Source: Lachnospiraceae bacterium UBA7060
GTDB lineage: Bacteria; Bacillota; Clostridia; Lachnospirales; Lachnospiraceae
NCBI GenBank assembly: GCA_002493835.1
Contig: DLAA01000017.1
Span: forward strand, 26,284-90,283
Reading direction: 5' to 3'
DNA: 64,000 nt
The notes beneath the pieces are model-generated. The model had not been told where the DNA came from. It did not search any database and was given only the letters and a program-made list of their open reading frames with translations. Position 1 is the first letter of the stretch. Each line of letters opens with the position of its first letter. Shown here piece by piece: positions 43,271 through 52,537 of the stretch. Position numbers and translations under genes: made by a program.

Positions 43271-45311
43271 AGGCAGACGATTATCGGAATGTCTTGTTGA
43301 GGCAGAAATAGAGCATACGCTCTGTGTGGCTACGGAATATGGGGAGACTGTTCTGGAACAGGAACCTCTTGTGCAAGTTCTCAGGGGCAGAATGAATCAG
43401 GAAGAAATCCGGGAATTGCTTCTTGCAAAAGATTATAATGTAGTGATTGATGCAACCCACCCTTACGCAAAGATTGTGACACAAAATATCAAGGGGGCGG
43501 TGGATGAGGTCAAGGGCAGGGGAAAACAGATATCGTACCTGCATCTTCGAAGGGAACCGGCGACAGATGAAAAGCACAGGCCAGGCAGCAAAGAATCGGC
43601 GCAGCAGATTCGTTTTTATGATACTTGTGAAGACTGTGCGAGGGCATTGGAGGGGACGAAGGGGAATATTCTTCTCACAACCGGAAGTAAAGACTTGCCT
43701 GCCTTTTGCACTTCGGAAACATTAAAGAAACGGCTTTATGTCAGAGTACTTCCCAGTATAGAAAGCCTTTCCCTGTGCATGAAAAATGGAATATGTGGGA
43801 AACAGATCATTGCCATGCAGGGGCCTTTCCAGAGAGAAATGAATGAAGCGATTATTGCGCAGTATCAGATTACACAGCTGATCACGAAAGAGAGCGGCGA
43901 TTTTGGCGGTTACAGAGAAAAACTGGAAGCGGCCAAAAGAGCGGAAATACCAGTGTCAGTGATCGGGCGGCCAGGGGAAGAGGAGGGGATTTCCTTTTCC
44001 GAGACTGTCAGAGAACTGGAAAAGCTCTGCGGACGAAAAATTTTCTGCGAAGGGTGTTTTCAGATCGTTCTTGCAGGGGTCGGCATGGGAAGCAAAAAAG
44101 GTATGACGGGAGAAGTTCGTGAGGCGATTGAGGAAGCGGACGTTTTGCTGGGAGCGGAGAGAATATTGCAGCATGCGCTGCCTGGGACGGCAGTATATCC
44201 TTTTTACCGGGCTGGGGAAGTGGTCCCCTGTTTGGAAAAATTACAGGAAAATTTGGTTTTTTCCGGGGACAGGAAGGTCGTTATTCTGCTGTCCGGAGAT
44301 AGCGGCTTTTACAGTGGATGCAAGAGTTTGTATGATGCCTTGGGCCGGGAGATTGAGGCTGGGAGGTTGAGGGCTGTTTTGCGTGTATTGCCTGGTACGT
44401 CTGCGGTGTCCTGTCTTGCTGCCTGCGTCGGGGAGAGCTATCAGGACGCGGCTGTTTACAGCATGCACGGAAAGCAGGTGTGTAATCTGGCACGGCGAAT
44501 CAGGAGCAATTCGAAAACCTTTCTTTTGACTTCCGGTGTGAAAGATGTGAATTGGCTGGGAGAACAACTTGTGGAGGCTGGGCTTGCAGAATGCGAGGTC
44601 GTCGTTGGCTATCAGCTTTCCTATGAGGACCAGCGGATTGCCAGTCTCACACCGATGCAGTGCTGTGAGCTTCGAAAGGAGGGGTTGTACATATGTCTTG
44701 TGAAAAATCCCCGGGCGGAAAAGAGAAGATTGACGCATGGATTGAGTGATGCGGCGTTTGCCAGAGGCGGTGTCCCTATGACGAAAGAGGAGGTGCGGGA
44801 AGTCAGTATTTGTAAATTGCGGCTGTGGCAGGATGCCGTGGTCTATGATATCGGAAGCGGTACTGGTTCTGTAGCGCTGGAGATTGCAGGACTTTCGGAT
44901 GAAATACAAGTGTATGCGGTGGAACGGAGGACGGAAGCGGTTGCGTTGATCAAAAAAAACAGAGAGAGACATGGTTTGCAGAATATAACGGTGATCGAAG
45001 GACAGGCACCGGAGACACTTTGCGGACTGCCCGCTGCGACACATGCCTTTATCGGAGGAAGCGGCGGGAAAATGAAAGAGATTGTACAGACATTGTATCG
45101 AATCAATCCATATATGCGCGTTGTGATGAATGCGGTCAGTTTGGAAACTCTCTGTGAGATGAAAGAGGTGCTCGCGACCTTTCCGATAAAGGAGAGAGAA
45201 ATGGTGCAGATACAGGCAGGCAGAGTCAAAGAGACGGGGAATTATCATTTGATACAGGCTGAAAATCCGATATGGGTCTGCTCGTTCAGTTTTGACGGAG
45301 GTAAAGGTTGA
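43236..45311 (+). CDS. Fused precorrin-6A reductase / CbiE / CbiT
   Basis: A 691-residue three-domain fusion. Residues 1 to about 265 are CbiJ/CobK (LIFAGTTEGRRLSECL, VIDATHPYAKIVTQN), the NADH-dependent reductase. About 273-485 is CbiE, the C5-methyltransferase (FQIVLAGVGMGSKKGMT, LLSGDSGFYSG). About 505-691 is CbiT, the C15-methyltransferase and decarboxylase (RGGVPMTKEEVR, SAM loop VYDIGSGTGSVALE). CbiE-CbiT fusions (CobL-like) are common; the extra CbiJ domain channels three consecutive steps in one chain. The start is TTG 43236 with AAGGAGAGG at 43219-43227. No interdomain stop or frameshift is seen. Confidence 0.9.
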   Translation: MKKILIFAGTTEGRRLSECLVEAEIEHTLCVATEYGETVLEQEPLVQVLRGRMNQEEIRELLLAKDYNVVIDATHPYAKIVTQNIKGAVDEVKGRGKQISYLHLRREPATDEKHRPGSKESAQQIRFYDTCEDCARALEGTKGNILLTTGSKDLPAFCTSETLKKRLYVRVLPSIESLSLCMKNGICGKQIIAMQGPFQREMNEAIIAQYQITQLITKESGDFGGYREKLEAAKRAEIPVSVIGRPGEEEGISFSETVRELEKLCGRKIFCEGCFQIVLAGVGMGSKKGMTGEVREAIEEADVLLGAERILQHALPGTAVYPFYRAGEVVPCLEKLQENLVFSGDRKVVILLSGDSGFYSGCKSLYDALGREIEAGRLRAVLRVLPGTSAVSCLAACVGESYQDAAVYSMHGKQVCNLARRIRSNSKTFLLTSGVKDVNWLGEQLVEAGLAECEVVVGYQLSYEDQRIASLTPMQCCELRKEGLYICLVKNPRAEKRRLTHGLSDAAFARGGVPMTKEEVREVSICKLRLWQDAVVYDIGSGTGSVALEIAGLSDEIQVYAVERRTEAVALIKKNRERHGLQNITVIEGQAPETLCGLPAATHAFIGGSGGKMKEIVQTLYRINPYMRVVMNAVSLETLCEMKEVLATFPIKEREMVQIQAGRVKETGNYHLIQAENPIWVCSFSFDGGKG

Positions 45312-45386
45312 AAATTAAAAATTTTCAACTATTGAATTTGAGTGTCTGCTGAAGCAGACAGATGGGAGTAAAGGTGAAAGAAAATT
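45312..45386 (+). other. Short spacer with two inverted repeats
   Basis: GAAAATT/AATTTTC (about 45311-45327) and TGTCTGCT-GA-AGCAGACA (45343-45360) form two small hairpins. Neither is followed by a T run, so they are not clear terminators. They may tune expression or mRNA stability between the fusion gene and cbiA. Confidence 0.4.
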
Positions 45387-46763
45387 ATGAAATTGCGAAG
45401 AGTGATGATCGCCGCGCCAAAGAGCGGAAGCGGGAAGACTATGATTACCTGTGCACTTTTGCAGGCCCTCTCTGACAGGGGAGAGAAGGTGCGCGCTTAT
45501 AAATGCGGCCCGGATTATATTGATCCCATGTTTCATAAAAAGGTGCTGGGTATTCCCTCCGGGAATCTGGATACCTTTTTCACGGGAGAAGAAGATACGA
45601 GAAAAATTTTATTGGACGATGCTGATGAAAAAAATATGGTGATTATAGAAGGAGCTATGGGACTTTTCGACGGTCTGGGAGGGGTCCGGGAGGAAGGCTC
45701 TTCTTATCATCTGGCTAAGACGACAAAAACGCCGGTGGTGCTTGTAGTGGATGTGAAGGGAATGGGTGTACGTTCCATAGTCGCCCTGATCGCCGGTTTT
45801 TTGTCTTATGATAAGGAGAAACTGATTAAGGGGGTAATTCTAAATCGAATTTCGGAAGGGTATTTCAGAACGATAAAATCATTGATGGAAGCAGAACTAC
45901 AGATTTCTGTTGTGGGATTTATGACGGAGGCGAAGGAATTAGCTGTGGAAAGCAGACATCTAGGGTTGGTCATGCCGGAAGAACTTATGGCGATAAAGGA
46001 AAGGCTGAGAGAGGCGGCTGACAAGCTGAGTCTGAGCATCAGCCTGTCAGCGATTATGGAGATAGCGGAGAGCGCAGAGGCGCTGAATACCTGCGCGAAA
46101 AGGAAGGGAGAGGAAAAGGAACGCAAGGGTCATGCGGTCATTGCAGTGGCGAAGGATGAGGCATTCTGTTTTTATTACCGGGAGAATCTTTCGCTGTTAG
46201 AAAAAAATGGCGCCGAACTTCAGTTTTTTTCGCCTCTACATGATCGGGAACTGCCGTTTGGCTGTCACGGAGTCCTGCTGGGAGGCGGTTACCCGGAGCT
46301 TTATGCGGAAGAACTTGGCCGTAATCATAGTATGCACAAGTCCATATGGCAGGCAGTGGAAGAGGGAATGCCTATCGTGGCAGAGTGCGGTGGGTTTATG
46401 TATCTGCATTCTTTTTTGAGAGATCAACATGGAATAAAATATCCGATGGCCGGTGTGATGAAAGAGACGTGTTTTTATACGGACAAGCTGGTGCGTTTTG
46501 GCTATATTGAGATTGAGGAGAGGAAAAGCTCTTTTCTGCCAGAGGGGACACGGATCAGGGGTCATGAGTTCCATTATTATGACAGCACAGACAACGGAAA
46601 TGGAGCCATCGCCATAAAGCCAGTAACAGGAAAAAGGTATCCCTGCGTGATACAAGGAGAAAATTGCTGGCTGGGATTTCCGCATTTGTACTATCCGTCC
46701 AATCCGGCATTTGCCCGTTTGTTTGTCGAAAAGGCGGCGCGTTATAGGGTGTCGAAAGGATAA
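45387..46763 (+). CDS. cbiA: Cobyrinate a,c-diamide synthase
   Basis: A 458-residue ATP- and glutamine-dependent amidotransferase that amidates the a and c side chains, the step before CobO and CobQ. The P-loop is APKSGSGKTMITCALL; YKCGPDYIDPMFH and GAMGLFDG are typical. The GATase Cys is in VAECGGFMYLHSF (about residue 333) and the His in GHEFHYYD. The last gene of the riboswitch-led run; its 3' end overlaps the convergent minus-strand gene by 22 bases. Confidence 0.95.
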   Translation: MKLRRVMIAAPKSGSGKTMITCALLQALSDRGEKVRAYKCGPDYIDPMFHKKVLGIPSGNLDTFFTGEEDTRKILLDDADEKNMVIIEGAMGLFDGLGGVREEGSSYHLAKTTKTPVVLVVDVKGMGVRSIVALIAGFLSYDKEKLIKGVILNRISEGYFRTIKSLMEAELQISVVGFMTEAKELAVESRHLGLVMPEELMAIKERLREAADKLSLSISLSAIMEIAESAEALNTCAKRKGEEKERKGHAVIAVAKDEAFCFYYRENLSLLEKNGAELQFFSPLHDRELPFGCHGVLLGGGYPELYAEELGRNHSMHKSIWQAVEEGMPIVAECGGFMYLHSFLRDQHGIKYPMAGVMKETCFYTDKLVRFGYIEIEERKSSFLPEGTRIRGHEFHYYDSTDNGNGAIAIKPVTGKRYPCVIQGENCWLGFPHLYYPSNPAFARLFVEKAARYRVSKG

Positions 46764-47533
46764 AGCGCATGCTGTTCCATATATCTTATGGATTTTTGCA
46801 GGGATGAGAAATCTCTGACTTCAATTAATATGGAAGGTTTTCTGTCGAAAGAGCGGATCCACTGATTATATTTTTCCCAGGAAAAAATACCGGCGCCCAA
46901 GGGCAGATGTAAATCTTCCTTTCCGTCATTATCGTTGATGTGGATATGTGAAACGTGTGGCTTTAAATCTTCCAGCCATGGTTCCAGAGGACTTCCTGAA
47001 ATCAGAGCATGGGCAGTGTCGAGACAGACAGAAAAATGTGGTTCATCCGCCATCCGCAGGGCAAGCTGCTGCAAAAGCCAGGGTGAATCGTCGAACATAT
47101 TTTCCAGAAAAATTTCCTGCCCGGGATAATCTTTTATAATCTGCCGCCAGTAGGCCTCGTTGCGTGACAACCATGTCTCCAGGTAACTCTGCAGCCGAAA
47201 ATTGACAATGTAGTTTGTGTGGAAAATGACTGCCCGAAGTCCCATTTGCTTTGCGATATCCATACTCTGCCGCACTCTCAAATCGCTGACTTGAAAAATC
47301 CGGTGATCGCTGCTGTCAATGCATACATCAAGAAAAGCCCCGTGAAGCGTATCCTGTGAGCAGTCCCTTCCCAGTGACAGGTATTCTTCGATAAGCCGCT
47401 CTTTTTCAGCTGCATTGTCCAAAACAGATGGGAGAAAAAAATCGTTATACTCAAATCCCATATGGTATTTTTCCGAAAACGCGAGATAATCGGTGATCTG
47501 CTGCAACTTTGGTATACAATATAATTCATTCAT
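46742..47533 (-). CDS. Sugar-phosphate isomerase/epimerase-like TIM-barrel protein
   Basis: A 263-residue protein of the xylose-isomerase-like TIM-barrel superfamily (AP_endonuc_2). Metal-ligand segments are seen in FLENMFDD, VCLDTAHALISG, HIHINDNDGKEDLHLPLGAG and ILIEVRDF. These carry the conserved Glu, Asp, His and Glu of sugar epimerases. The third gene of a minus-strand run after fic and the cyclase, with a 20-base gap to the latter. The substrate is unknown. Its end overlaps cbiA on the other strand by 22 bases. Confidence 0.8.
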   Translation of the reverse strand: MNELYCIPKLQQITDYLAFSEKYHMGFEYNDFFLPSVLDNAAEKERLIEEYLSLGRDCSQDTLHGAFLDVCIDSSDHRIFQVSDLRVRQSMDIAKQMGLRAVIFHTNYIVNFRLQSYLETWLSRNEAYWRQIIKDYPGQEIFLENMFDDSPWLLQQLALRMADEPHFSVCLDTAHALISGSPLEPWLEDLKPHVSHIHINDNDGKEDLHLPLGAGIFSWEKYNQWIRSFDRKPSILIEVRDFSSLQKSIRYMEQHALYPFDTL

Positions 47534-47553
47534 TTTTCGTATGTCTCTCCCTA

Positions 47554-49512
47554 CTATTCTGTGCTGGTTATGCCTTCCAACGCATAGGTCGGCACTGCAT
47601 TTTTCTTCCCCTTTAAAGTGTATTCCCCGGCGAAGTGTGTTTTGATTCGTCCCCGCAGCCTGCGCATCATTTCTGCGCTGATGAGAATCTGGCCAGGCGC
47701 TGCTGCTCCTTCCAGTCTGGAAGCGGTGTTGACTGTATCTCCAATGGCGGTGTAATCCATCCGTTTTTCACAGCCGATATTTCCGATGACGGCTTCCCCG
47801 CATTGAATACCGATACCGAAGGTCACCTGCTTTCCGTATTCTCTTTCGCACATTTCATTCAAGTCGGAAGCGTTGGCACGCAGATCCAGCGCGGCGCATA
47901 CCGCCTTAAATTCATAATCTTCTAGGTCTGTCGGGGAATTGAAAACTGCCATCGCCGCATCTCCGATAAATTTATCTAAAGTTCCCTGATATTTTGCAAC
48001 AGCCTGGGCGACAAGCGCCAGATAGGCGTTTAGAATTTTTACAATCTGCTCCGGAGGCAGGCTCTCAGACAGGGAGGTAAATCCTCGGATGTCTACAAAG
48101 AGAACGGCAATATCCTTGCTTATCACTCCGATCTGGGCTTTCATCAGTCCGTCTTTTTCCAATTCGGAGACGACACTTTCATCCACGTATTTTTTAAAGG
48201 TGTCTTCTATGGCATATTGTTTTTGAAGCGCGATGACATAGCGCAGGATCAAATTGTAAATTGATATCAGTACAATCATAATCAGCGGTACAAGGATATT
48301 GACGTAGTAGCCGGACAGATTTACAAGCCAGCAGGCGAGAAGCTGAACGGTTATTACAAGTGCGGCAATGATCGGCGTAAAGGTCAGGGTGCTGTAGGCG
48401 GTGGCAATAAAGAAAATAGCGGCAAACATAGCGAAGAAGACCGCCGTGAACCCCCTGGATGCCTCCTGCCCGGTTCTCTGTTCCAGCATTGCCTCAAGAA
48501 TATTAGCCTGCAGTTCCAGCTCCTGCATCTGAACATTGCGCTGGTTAGGTGTGTAAAAAGTGGTATCATCATCAAGATTTCCAACCAGCACAATGCAGTC
48601 TTGGAACGCGCCGGACGGGATCTTTCCTTCCAGTACATCAGAGAATGAATAGACGGCATATTCGTGACTCTTTTTGGAAAAAGTAAAGTGGAATGACTGG
48701 TCTTCATCCAGCTTTGGCAGAACATATTCCATGCCCCGGTCGTCCATGTACATTTTATAGACAGCGGTCGAAAAACTGTCCACATCTACGCTATTCAGCC
48801 GTACATGGGAAAAGGCATTCCGCACGATGCCGTCGTCGGAATCGATCGTATTGTTCACGATACCGATGGTGACCTGCTCCAAAAGACCCTTGAAAGGCAC
48901 TTTGACGTCTGTGACATGGTGCTCGCCCATCATATTAAGACCGGAGTTTACGTAGATGCCGGAAGACGAGGAATGGCTGTCCGTGAAAGGCGTTTCAGGA
49001 GGATCCTCCATCACGGCGTACACGCCGAAGCAGACGTTTTTGTAGGAACTGCATGCGTCGATCAAAGCAGCATCGCCTTCACGGTCCCTGCACTCGCTGT
49101 AATCCAGGTTAAGGCCGATTACGCTTGGCGATTTGCTTTCCCGCTGGTTTAACTGATTTAAAAACTCTGCGGTTATTTCTCTCGACCAATCACTAAATTC
49201 TCCATATTTTCTTGTGGTTTTTTCGTCGACCGATATAATACGGATGTGGGAATTGCCGTTCTTGTGGGCAATGGCCTGATAAAGCGTATCGCTGAGCAGA
49301 CGATCAGCACCTGCCAGGACGCCGCTGTAGCTTAAGATACCAGTGATGAGTGCAAATGACACAGCGCCTATAAGCATATGCTGTAAGCCTATGATGCGCC
49401 GCCATTTTTGAGCCTTCTTTGCAGCGAGCTGCCTAATGGCCAGCATTTCCTCTTTGGATCTTTTTTTCAGATGCTCTTTTGCCTTGTTCGGGGACACATT
49501 TTTTTTATTCAA
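47554..49512 (-). CDS. CHASE2-domain class III adenylate/guanylate cyclase
   Basis: A 652-residue membrane cyclase. One helix follows the basic N-terminus (about 48-70). An extracellular CHASE2 sensor extends to about residue 355, then three helices (about 360-430). The cyclase domain occupies about 475-645. Metal-binding Asp residues are in VLFVDIRGFTSLSES and KFIGDAAMAVF. The substrate Lys (LDKFIGD) and TAIGDTVNTASRLEG with its transition-state Asn and Arg are intact, so it should be active, most likely on ATP. It overlaps the upstream fic gene by 8 bases, so the two are translationally coupled. Confidence 0.9.
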   Translation of the reverse strand: MNKKNVSPNKAKEHLKKRSKEEMLAIRQLAAKKAQKWRRIIGLQHMLIGAVSFALITGILSYSGVLAGADRLLSDTLYQAIAHKNGNSHIRIISVDEKTTRKYGEFSDWSREITAEFLNQLNQRESKSPSVIGLNLDYSECRDREGDAALIDACSSYKNVCFGVYAVMEDPPETPFTDSHSSSSGIYVNSGLNMMGEHHVTDVKVPFKGLLEQVTIGIVNNTIDSDDGIVRNAFSHVRLNSVDVDSFSTAVYKMYMDDRGMEYVLPKLDEDQSFHFTFSKKSHEYAVYSFSDVLEGKIPSGAFQDCIVLVGNLDDDTTFYTPNQRNVQMQELELQANILEAMLEQRTGQEASRGFTAVFFAMFAAIFFIATAYSTLTFTPIIAALVITVQLLACWLVNLSGYYVNILVPLIMIVLISIYNLILRYVIALQKQYAIEDTFKKYVDESVVSELEKDGLMKAQIGVISKDIAVLFVDIRGFTSLSESLPPEQIVKILNAYLALVAQAVAKYQGTLDKFIGDAAMAVFNSPTDLEDYEFKAVCAALDLRANASDLNEMCEREYGKQVTFGIGIQCGEAVIGNIGCEKRMDYTAIGDTVNTASRLEGAAAPGQILISAEMMRRLRGRIKTHFAGEYTLKGKKNAVPTYALEGITSTE

Positions 49513-50389
49513 ACACTTCCTCCCAATTTACACGATCCTGAGAATATTTTTGCTGGCCCTCCAGAACTTCATAAAAATTGTCGTACACAGTTTTTAACAT
49601 ATATTGGATAAAAGGGGTTACATCTAACAGGCTGTTCTCACTCCAATCCAGAGCCCGATAATAGGCGTCTGTTGTCTCGTTAATTGTCTTGCTCAAGGTT
49701 ATGGCACTAAAGTTTTCAAGCCCAGAACGGATTAGGAAATCTGTGGAAATCAGCCGGGCGATTCGTCCATTGCCGTCGCGGAACGGATGCATATATACGA
49801 AATAGAAATGAAGAATCGCCATTTTAATATAAGGAGATTTTATATTATCACCGTGATAGAACTCGAAGAACTGTTTCATGCAGTAATCCAGCAGATCTAC
49901 TTCAGGTGCCTGATGAAGCTCTGTCTTATTTGAGGTTCTAAATCCAGATTCTTCACTGACGCCGTCAGTCAGAATGTTCCATAGATCGACAAGGGTCTCA
50001 ATATCTCTCTTCTGACTGACATTCAGATATTTGACAGCACGGTATGTATTCAAAATCATTTTCTCGCCCTTTACACCTTTGCGCTTTGCGCGAAATATTT
50101 CAAACAGTTCTTCCTGCGTAGTATCGGCTCCTTCTATGCGGCAGCTGTGAAAGGACTCTTCTTCAATCGTGACGTCAGTATCTATGTCGGTGATGGAGAT
50201 TTGCTCGTACATTTCATCGATACACTGCAAAAGAAGTTCCGGTATTGCGGCCGGGCACCAGGTCAGCTGTCTGCCAAGTTCATCGCGAATTGAGAGTTTT
50301 TCCAGTTTATTGCCCCGCTCCTCTAAAAGTTTCATGGATCGTGCATCACCCATTTTCGCTTTCAGTTCCAATTCTTTATAATTTGTCAT
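49505..50389 (-). CDS. Fic-domain protein (class II inhibitory helix)
   Basis: A 294-residue Fic enzyme that transfers AMP, or another nucleotide part, to a target hydroxyl. The catalytic loop HPFRDGNGRIAR (residues 201-212) is complete with His201. SCRIEG at 82-87 fits the autoinhibitory (S/T)xxxE(G/N) motif placed N-terminal to the Fic core, the class II layout. An AGGAGGAGG site precedes the start. It is first in the operon with the cyclase and a TIM-barrel gene. It has its own inhibitory helix, so no separate antitoxin is needed. The target is unknown. Confidence 0.9.
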   Translation of the reverse strand: MTNYKELELKAKMGDARSMKLLEERGNKLEKLSIRDELGRQLTWCPAAIPELLLQCIDEMYEQISITDIDTDVTIEEESFHSCRIEGADTTQEELFEIFRAKRKGVKGEKMILNTYRAVKYLNVSQKRDIETLVDLWNILTDGVSEESGFRTSNKTELHQAPEVDLLDYCMKQFFEFYHGDNIKSPYIKMAILHFYFVYMHPFRDGNGRIARLISTDFLIRSGLENFSAITLSKTINETTDAYYRALDWSENSLLDVTPFIQYMLKTVYDNFYEVLEGQQKYSQDRVNWEEVFE

Positions 50390-50547
50390 ACCTTACCTCC
50401 TCCTGTAAAATGCGTTGTTTATTATTTTAATCTCCAAAAGAACAAAAAATGATGTTATATTATAATTATATATGATTATGTAAAGCATGTCATTAAAAAT
50501 TATGGGGAAATATAAAGATCGTTGGACAGGAAAGGACAAAAAACGAT

Positions 50548-52533
50548 ATGGGAAGAAAAGCGATATATTTTGTTGGCGCATATATATTGATGACACATAT
50601 ATTTTTTTCGGCAGTTTTTCTGTGCTGCGCAGCAGAAACTGACACAGATGTCTTTTCTATGGATGAGAACAGGCCGACGATTGCATCCGTCAGCATTTCT
50701 CCGGGAACGGTCGTTGTTGCTAAGGGCACCACATGTGCATTTACAGCAGCCGTAGTGGGACAGAATGATTACAGCCGGGAAGTTGTCTGGAGTGTCTCCG
50801 GCCAGACGAGCCAGAGCACATTTATTGATGGGAACGGAATCTTGAATGTGGCTTCGGACGAGACAGCACTTTCCCTGATTGTGAAGGCTGTTTCCAGACA
50901 AGACAGCAATTACAGTGCGACGGCGTTAGTATCCGTGCAGGCCGCCATTTATTACATACAGCTTCAAGTGTCGCCCGATAATGGCGGCTCAGTATTTGGA
51001 AGCGGCGAAGTAAAAGAGGGCGGCTATGCTGTCATTTCGGCTATGCCAAATGATGGATTTATCTTTGATGGATGGCTGTTAAATGGGAACAAAGTTTCGC
51101 AGGACGCTCGGTATGTGGTGGACAATATACGCAGCGATGTCACCTACGTGGCAGAGTTTAAACCGGTGGACTGCCGGATCACGGTGAATGTCAATGACAA
51201 TAGCGCTGGAACCGCGACGGAGGGAAAAATTATTAAGTACGGGGAAAGCATAACACTGGAGGCTGTGCCGAAAGACGGCTATCAGTTTGACAGTTGGACA
51301 GAGAATGGGAATGTTGTAAGCAGAGACAGCCGGATGCAGGTGGATAGGGTCACGGGCGATAGAACTTTTACCGCAGTATTTAAGAAAAAGGAAGTAATAA
51401 AATATACAATTACAGCCTCCGTATCTTCCGCGGGCGGAAAGATTATGCCGGAAGGAAAAACCACGGTTACGGAAGGAACAGGGGTATATTATACGATTGT
51501 GCCGGAGAGTGGGTATGCGGTCCGCACTGTGTATGTGGATGGAAAAGAAGTGGGAAAAACATCTTCTTTCAACTTTTCGGATGTGAGGGGAGATCATACG
51601 ATTATGGCCGCTTTTGTGGAGGATCCTGCTTTGACGGATAACAGTGGGAAGAACCTAGATCAGACGGATATTAAGGAGGATCCGGAGAAAAAACCGGAGA
51701 AAAAAACACCGGAAACCGGGACGGATCACAAAGATGAGGTACAGGAGGACGACGAGAAAGAGGATGAAATGGAACAAATGACAGGAACCCTCGCTGAATT
51801 AAATGTTTCCGTGGAGGAGGCAAAAAGGCTGATCGAGGGCAGTAAGGATGAGGAGTTGTTAGTAGGTGCACAAAATACTGGGGATTTACAGTTGACGGTG
51901 CGGAATGATTTTATGGATACACAACAGGATTATTATGGTGTGCCTGATTTTGATAAAGTGCCAAAACAGCTTTTGAGTAAAGAGGAAGAACTTAAGATGC
52001 TGCAGGGCAGTCTGCCGGTCACCATAGAGATTCATGTTAAGGACACGGAGGGAAAAGAGGCACAGGCAGAAAAAGAGTTTTTTGAGGAAAAGAAACTTCC
52101 CGGGATGGAGATTGGACGGCATTTTGAGATATCTTTGAAGGCGACAAAGGGGAAGGATACGCAGGAAATTCTGGAACTTCCAGAGAAATTGAAAGTGGTG
52201 GTCCGTGTTCCGGAGCAGTTACATGCGGAGAAACGGAGGTTTTATATTTTGAGACTGCACACAAAGGAAGATGGCAGACAAGAGTTTGCACAGCTTACGG
52301 ATGAAGATGACAGCCCGGATACGATTACTTTTTCTACCGACAAGTTTTCGCCCTATGCGATTGCCTATATTGATTGGGAGAAAGAGAATGAGGAAATTTT
52401 GGAGGCAGAGGAGAATACAGGTGCCGATAAGCGCGCAGGGAATACTGCTGCCGCAGCTATAGCGGCGGCGCTCGCTGTAGGGCTTATTTCTCTGCTGGCC
52501 GGGTGTATTGCAGTTAAGAGAAAGCGGGGGTAG
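50548..52533 (+). CDS. Surface protein with Ig-like and InlB-type repeats
   Basis: A 661-residue exported protein. A hydrophobic signal segment (YFVGAYILMTHIFFSAVFL) ends near residue 28. One bacterial Ig-like domain follows (about 45-130, VSISPGTVVVAKGTT). Then come three InlB B-type repeats (about 135-355), each ending in a VAEF/TAVF/MAAF strand. A charged EKKPEKKTPETG linker and a further globular region (about 410-620) lead to a C-terminal helix (AAAAIAAALAVGLISLLAGC) with a basic tail. No LPxTG is seen, so it is membrane-anchored. The 158-base divergent gap upstream is very A/T rich with several TATAAT-like hexamers but no single clear promoter. Confidence 0.8.
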   Translation: MGRKAIYFVGAYILMTHIFFSAVFLCCAAETDTDVFSMDENRPTIASVSISPGTVVVAKGTTCAFTAAVVGQNDYSREVVWSVSGQTSQSTFIDGNGILNVASDETALSLIVKAVSRQDSNYSATALVSVQAAIYYIQLQVSPDNGGSVFGSGEVKEGGYAVISAMPNDGFIFDGWLLNGNKVSQDARYVVDNIRSDVTYVAEFKPVDCRITVNVNDNSAGTATEGKIIKYGESITLEAVPKDGYQFDSWTENGNVVSRDSRMQVDRVTGDRTFTAVFKKKEVIKYTITASVSSAGGKIMPEGKTTVTEGTGVYYTIVPESGYAVRTVYVDGKEVGKTSSFNFSDVRGDHTIMAAFVEDPALTDNSGKNLDQTDIKEDPEKKPEKKTPETGTDHKDEVQEDDEKEDEMEQMTGTLAELNVSVEEAKRLIEGSKDEELLVGAQNTGDLQLTVRNDFMDTQQDYYGVPDFDKVPKQLLSKEEELKMLQGSLPVTIEIHVKDTEGKEAQAEKEFFEEKKLPGMEIGRHFEISLKATKGKDTQEILELPEKLKVVVRVPEQLHAEKRRFYILRLHTKEDGRQEFAQLTDEDDSPDTITFSTDKFSPYAIAYIDWEKENEEILEAEENTGADKRAGNTAAAAIAAALAVGLISLLAGCIAVKRKRG

Positions 52534-52537
52534 GACG

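Noticed and set aside
44241..45248. A 335-codon open frame on the minus strand opposite the CbiE-CbiT region.
   Set aside because: The plus strand encodes conserved CbiE and CbiT motifs, and the minus frame resembles no family.
45343..45360. TGTCTGCT/AGCAGACA hairpin as a terminator between the CbiJET fusion and cbiA.
   Set aside because: No T run follows, and cbiA clearly belongs to the same pathway run.
49505..50389. Fic gene as the toxin of a two-gene toxin-antitoxin module.
   Set aside because: The inhibitory motif is within the same protein, and the neighbour is a cyclase, not an antitoxin.
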